A DNA stretch of 7,125 nucleotides from Acidobacteriota bacterium (GTDB taxonomy: Bacteria > Actinomycetota > Acidimicrobiia > Spongiisociales > UBA5794). A program made the position numbers and the translations under genes. Of this stretch, positions 1 to 5,263 are shown piece after piece. The notes beneath the pieces are model-generated. The model did no database searches and was not told the DNA's origin. It saw nothing but the letters and a program-made list of their open reading frames with translations. The first letter of the stretch is position 1, and every line of letters begins with the position of its first letter. The stretch is from NCBI GenBank assembly GCA_022574065.1, contig JACZST010000100.1:1-7125 (forward strand), given 5' to 3'.

Positions 1-71
1 GCGAGGGTCGACTTCCCGTGGTCGATGTGGGCAATGATGGAGAAGTTGCGTATGCGCGACTGATCAGCCAT
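1..71 (-). CDS. lepA: Elongation factor 4 (LepA), N-terminal fragment
   Basis: The first 23 codons of a minus-strand gene are visible; the rest lies beyond the left edge. The peptide begins MADQSRIRNF and continues SIIAHIDHGKSTL. This is the LepA/EF4 start, including the G1 P-loop (AHIDHGKS) that binds GTP phosphates. EF4 is a ribosome-associated translational GTPase related to EF-G and implicated in back-translocation and ribosome biogenesis under stress. The ATG at 71 fits the usual LepA N-terminus, where only a few residues precede the IRNFSIIAHIDHGKST block. No good Shine-Dalgarno precedes it. The gene diverges from rpsT. Another translational GTPase is unlikely because the RNFSIIAHIDHGKSTL string is typical of LepA. 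Confidence 0.93.
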   Translation of the reverse strand, partial: MADQSRIRNFSIIAHIDHGKSTL

Positions 72-102
72 TTGGGGAACCCCGGGAGTGCGGAACGGCG
101 AC

Positions 103-131
103 AGTGTACCGTTGAGCGCCGCTGCTGGTAA
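103..131 (-). promoter_or_regulatory. Putative sigma-70-type promoter for lepA
   Basis: Read on the minus strand, TTACCA (131-126; 4 of 6 match to TTGACA) is followed after exactly 17 bases by TACACT (108-103; 4 of 6 match to TATAAT). Transcription would start near 96, giving a leader of about 25 bases before the lepA ATG. The spacing is ideal but each hexamer is imperfect, so this is a plausible prediction only. I saw no equally good plus-strand promoter for rpsT. Confidence 0.45.
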
Positions 132-137
132 CGTTAC
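128..137. promoter_or_regulatory. 10-bp perfect palindrome GTAACGTTAC in the lepA/rpsT divergent gap
   Basis: GTAACGTTAC is its own reverse complement. It overlaps the putative lepA -35 hexamer and lies 35 bases upstream of the rpsT start. That position would suit a dimeric regulator acting on both divergent genes. A 10-bp palindrome can occur by chance, and I do not recognise it as a known operator. Confidence 0.25.
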
Positions 138-172
138 GGGCCGTCCCAACCGCCTCACGAGGTCTTTTCCGT

Positions 173-439
173 ATGGCAAACATCCAGTCCCAAATAAAGC
201 GCAATCGCCAGAACGAGAAACGCTATGAGCGCAATAGGGCGATCCGGTCTGAACTGAAGACGAGAGCGAGAAACGCCATCGAGGCTGCCGAAACCGGTGA
301 TGCCGCTCAGGCAGAGGAGCTGCTCCGCGTTGCCCAGCAGCGATTCGATGTGGCGATTTCCAAGGGAGTGCTCAGCAAGAACACTGCCGGCCGCCGCAAG
401 TCCAGGCTCACCCGCCAGGTGCGCTCCCTCCTCGCCTAG
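173..439 (+). CDS. rpsT: 30S ribosomal protein S20
   Basis: This encodes 88 residues, the normal length for bS20, a primary 16S rRNA-binding protein of the small subunit. The N-terminus MANIQSQIKRNRQNEKRYER and the following NRAIRSELKTRAR are characteristic. The C-terminal part contains the family pattern DVAISKGVLSKNTAGRRKSRL (shown split here: residues near 59-79), ending QVRSLLA. The protein is highly basic and helical, as expected. The ATG at 173 is preceded by GAGG (159-162) with 10 bases of spacing. greA begins 4 bases after the stop, so the two are very probably co-transcribed and perhaps translationally coupled. S20 commonly neighbours lepA and holA, and it sits between them here, but with greA added after it and lepA divergent. 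Confidence 0.97.
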   Translation: MANIQSQIKRNRQNEKRYERNRAIRSELKTRARNAIEAAETGDAAQAEELLRVAQQRFDVAISKGVLSKNTAGRRKSRLTRQVRSLLA

Positions 440-443
440 CACC

Positions 444-917
444 ATGACTGACACGACCTGGCTGACACCGGCCGCCCACGAGAAACTCGTCGCCGAGTTC
501 GAGCACCTCACCACCGTCGGTCGCCGCGAGGCGGAACAGCGGATTGCGGAGGCCCGCGACCACGGTGATCTCCGGGAGAACGCTGAGTACGACACGGCAA
601 AGAACGACCAGGGCCTCATGGAATTGAGGATTCGCCAGCTGCGTCACATCCTCGACACCGCCGAGGTGCGCGACGCCGAAGACTCGGGTGCGGTCGAGGT
701 GGGGACCGTCGCCACCGTGATTGACGAAGACGGGGACGAGATCGAGTTCCTTGTGGCGCCCGCGGAGAACAAGGCGCCTGGGATCGTTCTCGCCTCACCA
801 CAGAGTCCGCTCGGCACCGCACTTCTCGGCGCCAGGCCAGGCGACGACGTCTCATACAAGGCGCCCGGGGGAACCTTCACCTATCGAATCGTCTCGGTCA
901 GGGTCTATGAGGGTTGA
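444..917 (+). CDS. greA: Transcription elongation factor GreA
   Basis: This 157-residue protein matches the usual GreA length of about 158. GreA enters the secondary channel of backtracked RNA polymerase and stimulates cleavage of the 3' end of the transcript. Residues 1-75 form the coiled-coil domain. The tip motif GDLRENAEY (41-49) supplies the two acidic residues D42 and E45, equivalent to E. coli D41 and E44, which help coordinate the catalytic magnesium ion. The C-terminal FKBP-like domain contains SPQSPLGTALLGARPGDDV (119-137) and ends in a TYRIVSV strand. The ATG at 444 fits family alignments; upstream in-frame sequence is rpsT read in another frame. No Shine-Dalgarno is visible, consistent with reinitiation after the rpsT stop 4 bases upstream. 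The gene converges on holA. Confidence 0.96.
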   Translation: MTDTTWLTPAAHEKLVAEFEHLTTVGRREAEQRIAEARDHGDLRENAEYDTAKNDQGLMELRIRQLRHILDTAEVRDAEDSGAVEVGTVATVIDEDGDEIEFLVAPAENKAPGIVLASPQSPLGTALLGARPGDDVSYKAPGGTFTYRIVSVRVYEG

Positions 918-920
918 AAG

Positions 921-979
921 AAGTCGCAAGTCACAAGACGCAAGGAAGAGTCATCACGCTTGTGACTTGAGACTGGCTG
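921..979. repeat. Heptanucleotide-periodic repeats between greA and holA
   Basis: Two short runs of 7-base units face each other. The left run is AAGTCGC, AAGTCAC, AAGACGC, AAGGAAG (921-948). The right run is CTTGTGA, CTTGAGA, CTGGCTG (959-979). Neighbouring units match at up to 6 of 7 positions. The right-hand units are near reverse complements of the left-hand ones, so the two runs together form an inverted repeat. The 9-mer TCGCAAGTC at 924-932 recurs exactly at 2000-2008 in another gap. Confidence 0.6.
927..969. terminator. 11-bp perfect inverted repeat between convergent greA and holA
   Basis: CAAGTCACAAG (927-937) and CTTGTGACTTG (959-969) are perfect reverse complements separated by 21 bases. 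The position, 9 bases past the greA stop and 11 bases past the holA stop, suits a shared bidirectional terminator. Past the stem the minus strand reads CTTCTTT, a weak U-tract for holA; the plus strand has only CTGTTTA. The long loop and weak tracts make it an atypical intrinsic terminator. Confidence 0.45.
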
Positions 980-980
980 T

Positions 981-1958
981 TTACTTTCCCAGCCATCGGC
1001 ACATGGCGACCGTGAGGCGCTCCAACGTCACCCGGTGAGTCTCCTCGGGAGCGGTTTTGATCTGTAGATCGGCCCGAGCCAGCGCATCGAGGGATCGCCG
1101 CAGCGACTCCGAGCGGGTCCGGGACCGTTGGTCCCACACCTTCTTCACCGGATACGCCTGAGGGGACCCTCCAACCCAGTTGGCATAGGTGCCAACGTCC
1201 GGAGCGATCGCGGCGAGCGATCGCTTCTTGACCTCGCCCTCGAGGAACGACAACACGACCAGCGGATGCCCGTGTTCGAGGAAGTCGGCGAGCCGGCGCA
1301 GCGCCTCACCTACCTTTCCGTCCGAGATGGCATCCGCAAGAAGCCACATCGGCTCGTCGGGACGGTTGACATAGCGGCCGGTCACCGTCTCCGCCGTTAT
1401 CGTCTGGCCATCCACCGCCAGTTGATCGAGGGCCTGGCCGAGTGCAGCCACGTCGGACCCGAATCGTCGTACGAGGACCGTCGCCGCTTCGGGCTCGAGA
1501 CGCAGCCCGCGGTCGCGAGCCGCTTCGCCGAGCCAGCGGGCGGCGTCGCGCTCTCGCATCTTCTTGATCGAAATCGTCTCCCCGTGCTCCTTGAGCACCT
1601 TGGCCAGGGGGGCCAGAATCGATCCTGCGGAGAGAAACACCGCAGTCACTGCGTCGGCATCGGCCAGCGTCACCAGTTCGGCGATGACCTCCGCCTCCGA
1701 TTTCTGCAGGTTCTGCGCGTCCACGATCAGGATCCCGTTCGACCCGCCGAACAACGATCCGCTTTGCAGAGCGGGAACGATCGCCTGCACCGGTTCGCGC
1801 AGTTGGGTTTCCGACGCCTCGGTCCCCCGCCCTGGCACATCGATCCGCTCGTGATGATCGACCGACGCCGCGGCGAACACCTCGGCGGCGCGATCGAGCA
1901 TGAGCGCCCGCTCCCCGGGTCCGGCATCGCGAGGGCCGGCGATGAGAAAGAAACTCAT
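981..1958 (-). CDS. holA: DNA polymerase III subunit delta (HolA)
   Basis: This 325-residue protein is typical in length for the clamp-loader delta subunit, which opens the beta sliding clamp during replication. It starts MSFFLIAGPRDAGPG, like the family's YLLxGxD opening. LFGGSNGILIVDAQNL follows in the first domain (about residues 85-100). The conserved WLLADAISDGKVGEALRRL and LSFLEGEVKKRSLAA blocks fall in the middle to C-terminal part, and SLRRSLDALARADLQIK near the end corresponds to the family's L..L...D...K collar region. No Walker A motif is seen, which is normal for delta. I chose the ATG at 1958 because the longer reading to 2528 runs through repeats and antisense to comEC. There is no Shine-Dalgarno, but a -10-like TATTCT lies 6 bases upstream. 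Location upstream of rpsT/lepA agrees with actinobacterial gene order. Confidence 0.92.
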   Translation of the reverse strand: MSFFLIAGPRDAGPGERALMLDRAAEVFAAASVDHHERIDVPGRGTEASETQLREPVQAIVPALQSGSLFGGSNGILIVDAQNLQKSEAEVIAELVTLADADAVTAVFLSAGSILAPLAKVLKEHGETISIKKMRERDAARWLGEAARDRGLRLEPEAATVLVRRFGSDVAALGQALDQLAVDGQTITAETVTGRYVNRPDEPMWLLADAISDGKVGEALRRLADFLEHGHPLVVLSFLEGEVKKRSLAAIAPDVGTYANWVGGSPQAYPVKKVWDQRSRTRSESLRRSLDALARADLQIKTAPEETHRVTLERLTVAMCRWLGK

Positions 1959-1964
1959 CGCCGG

Positions 1965-1970
1965 AGAATA
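1965..1970 (-). promoter_or_regulatory. Possible leaderless -10 element of holA
   Basis: On the minus strand TATTCT is followed by 6 bases and then the holA ATG. This TANNNT-N6-start arrangement is the usual signature of leaderless transcripts, which are common in Actinomycetota. The absence of any Shine-Dalgarno before holA supports it. No clear -35 is seen. Confidence 0.4.
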
Positions 1971-1983
1971 CGACACGGGAGGG

Positions 1984-2039
1984 GTTCCCAGTTCCCGGTT
2001 CGCAAGTCGGGAGTCTGGTTTTGCGTGTCGTGTTTCGCG
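1984..2039. repeat. Heptanucleotide-periodic repeats upstream of holA
   Basis: Eight consecutive 7-base units can be read: GTTCCCA, GTTCCCG, GTTCGCA, AGTCGGG, AGTCTGG, TTTTGCG, TGTCGTG, TTTCGCG. Position 3 is T in all eight and position 4 is C in seven. By hand count, adjacent units agree at 31 of 49 positions, far above chance. TCCCG (1993-1997) and CGGGA (2008-2012) can pair as a small hairpin. The run lies in the gap between holA and comEC and has no coding meaning. Confidence 0.6.
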
Positions 2040-2080
2040 ACTGTGCGACAGTTGGGGGCTCTGCTCCGTCACGATGTTTG

Positions 2081-2123
2081 CTCCCCCCTCAAGGTGGGAG
2101 AACTGCCGAAGGCGGGAGGGGGC
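2081..2123. repeat. GC-rich palindromic intergenic element
   Basis: CCCCCTC (2084-2090) pairs perfectly with GAGGGGG (2116-2122). Inside, GCC-GAA-GGC (2105-2113) can form a small hairpin, and CTCCC (2081-2085) could alternatively pair with GGGAG (2096-2100). The layout, a C-rich arm with TCAAGG, a GGCGA-type apical loop and a G-rich arm, resembles dispersed palindromic intergenic repeats seen in many bacterial genomes; that likeness is from memory, not a search. It may also act as a terminator or mRNA-stabilising structure behind comEC. Confidence 0.5.
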
Positions 2124-2194
2124 TATTCGAACAACCGAGTGCTGCGTTCGCCACGGTGTCGACGCGAGTGCGTATTGAGGGTTGTGTTGCTGAA

Positions 2195-2215
2195 GACTGG
2201 CGACTGTGGACTGGA
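2195..2215. repeat. Three-unit GACTGGM heptamer repeat downstream of comEC
   Basis: GACTGGC, GACTGTG and GACTGGA follow one another without spacing, each sharing at least 5 of 7 bases with the next. They belong to the same heptamer family as the units at 959-979 and 5120-5147. The run ends 27 bases from the comEC stop codon. Confidence 0.55.
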
Positions 2216-2242
2216 AGAGAGCGCAGCAAGCGAACTGGACAC

Positions 2243-4360
2243 TCAATCCAACTCGATCGTCACATCCCCCTGTTCCGCCGTTACCAACACCTCCGCCCCC
2301 GAGTGCTCGAGGATCGTCATGATCTCGGGCGAAGGATGCCCGTAGCGGTTCTCTCCCACGCTGAGCACCGCAGTCTTGCCAACAGTGTCTGCCAACCATT
2401 GCGCATCCGTCGACCCCGAGCCATGGTGAGGCACCAGAAGGAAATCGGGGCGGATCGCAGGCAGCTCGATCTGCGCGATCGCCTCGATGTCGCCGCCAAG
2501 CAGCATCGACCGGTCTGCCTCCACCCAAACCACGATCGAGCCGTTGTTGTCGCCGGCGTAGCGCCGCTGTGGCCCGATCGGCTCAATGGTGATGGCACCC
2601 AATCTGTACAGCGGCGACCCGGCGTCGATCCACTCGACTTGCACTCCCGCAGTCGCAGCGTCGTCGACAAGCCGGCCCACCAGCTCACCCAGATCGGCGT
2701 ATCGTGGGACCCACAACCTGCCGACCCCGTGGTCGGCAAGAATGCCATCGAGCCCGCCGGCATGGTCGGCATCGCCGTGGGTCACAACCAGAAGGTCGAT
2801 GCGGCCCACGCCGTGACTCCGCAGCCGGTCGGCGAGTACTACGGGGTCCTGGCCGCCGTCGACCAACGCAACTCTGCCTTGCGACCGCAACAGGATCGCA
2901 TCTCCTTGCCCCACGTCGAACACGGTCGCAGTCGGACCAGAAGGCAAGATCACCGGGGCGAGGGTCACCACGGCCAGCACCAGCGCAGCGGCTACGGCCA
3001 CGACCGGGCGTAGCCGCCGGTTGATCGCGACGATTCCGGTTGCGCTGACCACCAGCACCGCCACGGTGCCAAGTTGGGGCCACGCTGCGGCGAGCCTGGC
3101 GATGGCGAGCACGACACCCGCCAAACCGGAGGAAACGGTGACGAGCACCGCCCATCCGGTCACGACGGCGAGCCCGCCTACGATCGTGGCCACGGTCACC
3201 AGTGGCGCCGCCAGCAGGTTCGCCACCGGTGAAAGGAGTGGAATGCTCCCGAAGTGCCACAACAGGATCGGAACGACTGCGATCTGGGCCGAAACGGCAG
3301 CGGCCAACACCGTCCAGGCCCAGCGGGGCCGACGAGTGCCGGCGGCGCCGGCTCCCACCAAGATCCCCGCGGTCGCCGCTACCGACAGCTGAAACCCAAC
3401 GTCGAGCGCCAGGTTGCCCGATGCCAGTAGCAACACTCCAGCTGCGCCACCGAGAGCCATCCAGCCGTCGACCGCGATTCCGGTTGCCGCTCCTCCGAGG
3501 ATGAGCCCGGCCATCGTTGCCGCTCGCAACACCGAGGCCTCCCATCTGGTGACTACCACGAACACGGCCAGCCCGACCAGCCCAATTGCGAAGCGCCGCC
3601 GCGAACCACGACCGAGCGGTGAGGTGAGCAGCCACCATCCGGCGAGGAATAACGCAACGTTGCTGCCGGATACGGCGACAAAGTGGGTGAGGCCCGAGCG
3701 GCGCAGCGCGTCCAGGTCCCTTGGGGGGACGTGTGAGGTATCACCGATCAGGAACCCGGAGACCAGCGCCTCACCGGGGCTCGCTCCCGGGATCACAGAG
3801 GCAACACGCCCGCGGACGGCGTTCCCAACAGCAAACAGAGGGCCGCGGCCGCCCCCGATCCGCTCCACATCCCGAGCCGCGATACGCCCCGCAATCGGGT
3901 CTCCGCGCACTCTTCCGGCTCGGGCGCGAGCAATGCCGTCGATACGAACCTGATCCCCGGCCACCAGGACCGCGCCGGGAGGCAGATCAACGCCGAGGTC
4001 GGGACCGCGCCATCGCACCACTTCCTCGTTCACCAGGACGGCCTCCGGGCGAACAACGCCGGGTCTTTCCGGCGTCCCGTCCTCGACGACCAGCGCGATC
4101 AGCGAGATCGGGCCCTCGGGGATGGGTGCGCTCCATGTGGACTGGGTTCTCACCGCCGCCGACGAGCCGGAAATTGCTCCAGCACAGAGGAGGGCCAGCA
4201 GCACCGCAATCGCTCGATGTCGGCCCGACCATGCCGCCAGCGCCAACGCCGCTCCCACAACCGCGACGACGGCCCCGAAGCGAAGACCACCGAGCGTCCC
4301 GACCCAGACCGTCGCCGCCGCGGCAAGCGCCCATCTTCCCGCCGCCCCTGGAGCCCGCAC
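2243..4360 (-). CDS. comEC: ComEC/Rec2-type DNA uptake channel protein
   Basis: This 705-residue polytopic membrane protein is the channel that carries single-stranded DNA into the cell during natural transformation. N-terminal membrane segments (about 8-65) precede an OB-fold-like stretch (about 85-170). The Competence domain runs from about 195 to 470, with the signature GLTHFVAVSGSNVAL at 223-237 and many hydrophobic helices. A C-terminal metallo-beta-lactamase-like domain (about 478-705) carries FDVGQGDAI (481-489), THGDADHAGG (527-536, the HxDxDH metal site), GDIE (623-626) and PHHGS (644-648). All metal-site motifs look intact, so a nuclease activity is possible. The start is GTG at 4360, immediately after the comEA TGA, indicating coupled translation. 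Length is slightly below the family's roughly 750. It is intact, with no frameshift. Confidence 0.93.
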   Translation of the reverse strand: MRAPGAAGRWALAAAATVWVGTLGGLRFGAVVAVVGAALALAAWSGRHRAIAVLLALLCAGAISGSSAAVRTQSTWSAPIPEGPISLIALVVEDGTPERPGVVRPEAVLVNEEVVRWRGPDLGVDLPPGAVLVAGDQVRIDGIARARAGRVRGDPIAGRIAARDVERIGGGRGPLFAVGNAVRGRVASVIPGASPGEALVSGFLIGDTSHVPPRDLDALRRSGLTHFVAVSGSNVALFLAGWWLLTSPLGRGSRRRFAIGLVGLAVFVVVTRWEASVLRAATMAGLILGGAATGIAVDGWMALGGAAGVLLLASGNLALDVGFQLSVAATAGILVGAGAAGTRRPRWAWTVLAAAVSAQIAVVPILLWHFGSIPLLSPVANLLAAPLVTVATIVGGLAVVTGWAVLVTVSSGLAGVVLAIARLAAAWPQLGTVAVLVVSATGIVAINRRLRPVVAVAAALVLAVVTLAPVILPSGPTATVFDVGQGDAILLRSQGRVALVDGGQDPVVLADRLRSHGVGRIDLLVVTHGDADHAGGLDGILADHGVGRLWVPRYADLGELVGRLVDDAATAGVQVEWIDAGSPLYRLGAITIEPIGPQRRYAGDNNGSIVVWVEADRSMLLGGDIEAIAQIELPAIRPDFLLVPHHGSGSTDAQWLADTVGKTAVLSVGENRYGHPSPEIMTILEHSGAEVLVTAEQGDVTIELD

Positions 4361-4900
4361 TCAGGGAGCGGACACGCCGGGTCGCAGCAAGACCAGCTTG
4401 GCCTCGCCTATGCCGGGGACATCGAGCAGGTCTTCGATCGCCTCGAACGGTCCATGTTCCTCGCGAAACGCGACGATCCGCTCGGCAAGAACCGGGCCGA
4501 TACCGTGGAGCTCGGCGAGCCGGGTTGCTGTCGCCCGATTGAGATCGACGCCACCGTCATCGAGATCCCGCGACTCGCCGTAGGCGGGGACGACGATCTG
4601 CTCTCCGTCTCGCAGTGGTCCGGCGAGATTGAGGGCACCGATATCAGCCTCATCGCTTGCGCCACCGGCCGCTTCAACTGCGTCGGCAATCCGGGCCGGG
4701 ATCGGGAGCGAGACCAGCCCCGGATTTCGGACCGCCCCCGACACGTGGACGACCACGGTCTCCTCGACGGACTCTACGATCGCAGACGGTTGAGGGAGAG
4801 ACGATTCCGGACCGCGACCGAAGTAGATCCCGCCTCCGACCGCAACAACAATGGCGCCGATCGCTGCAATCAGCGACAGTCGTGAACTCGAATCTGACAC
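4361..4900 (-). CDS. comEA: ComEA-type competence DNA receptor
   Basis: This 179-residue protein has the full ComEA layout. One N-terminal membrane anchor (about 8-27, LSLIAAIGAIVVAVGGGIYF) is followed by a linker. An SLBB domain (about 48-106) contains VHVSGAVRNPGLVSLP. A helix-hairpin-helix DNA-binding domain (about 118-172) begins VDLNRATATRLAELHGIGP and includes a second turn, VPGIGEAKL. ComEA binds incoming double-stranded DNA outside the membrane and passes it to ComEC. The start is a GTG at 4900 with GGGAG 5 bases upstream (complement of 4906-4910), a rather short spacing. The stop directly abuts comEC, so the two form an operon. The SLBB domain is usual in Gram-positive ComEA proteins and missing in the short proteobacterial ones. 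Confidence 0.92.
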   Translation of the reverse strand: MSDSSSRLSLIAAIGAIVVAVGGGIYFGRGPESSLPQPSAIVESVEETVVVHVSGAVRNPGLVSLPIPARIADAVEAAGGASDEADIGALNLAGPLRDGEQIVVPAYGESRDLDDGGVDLNRATATRLAELHGIGPVLAERIVAFREEHGPFEAIEDLLDVPGIGEAKLVLLRPGVSAP

Positions 4901-4930
4901 ACCGGCTCCCGCTCGCGGTGCGCCACCCCG

Positions 4931-5056
4931 CTACATGTACCACGCCGAGATCGAGCTGAGAAGACCTGCCTTCAGAGCGAAACCGGTCGAGCCGTGTCGT
5001 GACACTCGATCGAGCCCATTCGTCAGAGCATCACCGGACCACCGACCCTCGGCCAC
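4931..5056 (-). CDS. Candidate 41-residue small protein upstream of comEA
   Basis: I do not recognise this protein. A GTG at 5056 is preceded by GGAGG (complement of 5062-5066) with 5 bases of spacing, the best Shine-Dalgarno I saw in the window. The frame then runs 41 codons to a TAG at 4931, 30 bases before the comEA start. The product begins VAEGRWSGDALTNGLDRV and ends FALKAGLLSSISAWYM, a moderately hydrophobic tail. Third-position GC is 27 of 41 by hand count, which does not settle coding. The same frame stays open upstream to an ATG at 5218, but that extension crosses heptamer repeats and is unlikely to be translated. It could be a leader peptide for comEA-comEC, a remnant gene, or chance. 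Apart from it, 4901-5263 holds only the repeats and hairpin listed separately. Confidence 0.33.
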   Translation of the reverse strand: MAEGRWSGDALTNGLDRVSRHGSTGFALKAGLLSSISAWYM

Positions 5057-5119
5057 CGATTCCTCCGCGAACGCTTCAGATGTACCCGGCGCATCATCCG
5101 CCGTTCTGGTTGCTTCTGG

Positions 5120-5147
5120 CCGGAGGCCGGGGACCGGAGACTGGAGG
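5120..5147. repeat. Heptanucleotide-periodic repeats between the CPBP gene and comEA
   Basis: Four consecutive 7-base units read CCGGAGG, CCGGGGA, CCGGAGA, CTGGAGG, with 5, 6 and 5 matches between neighbours. The pattern decays through CTGATTA and CCAGAGG to 5161. Just beyond, CTCCG (5162-5166) and CGGAG (5172-5176) form a small hairpin. The family consensus CYGGAGR links this run to GACTGGA units at 2195-2215. Confidence 0.6.
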
Positions 5148-5226
5148 CTGATTACCAGAGGCTCCGAAGAGCGGAGACCCAACGCTGGTCGAGGGTGGCG
5201 TCGATCCTTGAGATGCATGGCGGCGA

Positions 5227-5245
5227 AACGGTACGGTTTACCGTT
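5227..5245 (-). terminator. Possible hairpin terminator after the CPBP gene
   Basis: AACGGTA (5227-5233) and TACCGTT (5239-5245) are perfect reverse complements around a 5-base loop. The hairpin lies 18 bases past the CPBP stop in its direction of transcription. No U-tract follows (the minus strand reads TTCGCCG), so it may be a weak or factor-assisted terminator, or a binding site. Confidence 0.35.
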
Positions 5246-5263
5246 CTACGTCAAAGGCGATCG

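Noticed and set aside
1984..2053. CRISPR-like or spacer-repeat array
   Set aside because: The units are 7 bases, contiguous and degenerate, without spacers or cas genes.
2081..2123. Insertion sequence end or transposon
   Set aside because: There is no transposase frame nearby and no target-site duplication that I could recognise; better described as a palindromic intergenic repeat.
1128..2345. 405-codon open frame on the plus strand
   Set aside because: It lies antisense to holA and crosses the repeat-rich gap into comEC. It has no recognisable motif and is rich in Arg, His and Ser, as expected of a high-GC shadow frame.
1959..2528. 190-residue N-terminal extension of HolA
   Set aside because: The extension runs through heptamer repeats, the palindromic element and the antisense of comEC. 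HolA family length and N-terminal motif fit the ATG at 1958.
2021..3013. 330-codon plus-strand frame
   Set aside because: Antisense to the conserved metallo-beta-lactamase-like end of comEC; no family resemblance.
3721..4542. 273-codon plus-strand frame
   Set aside because: Antisense to comEC and comEA; Arg/Pro-rich low-complexity composition typical of a shadow.
5057..5218. N-terminal part of a 95-codon minus-strand frame
   Set aside because: It reads through the heptamer repeats, and the strong Shine-Dalgarno points to a later GTG at 5056.
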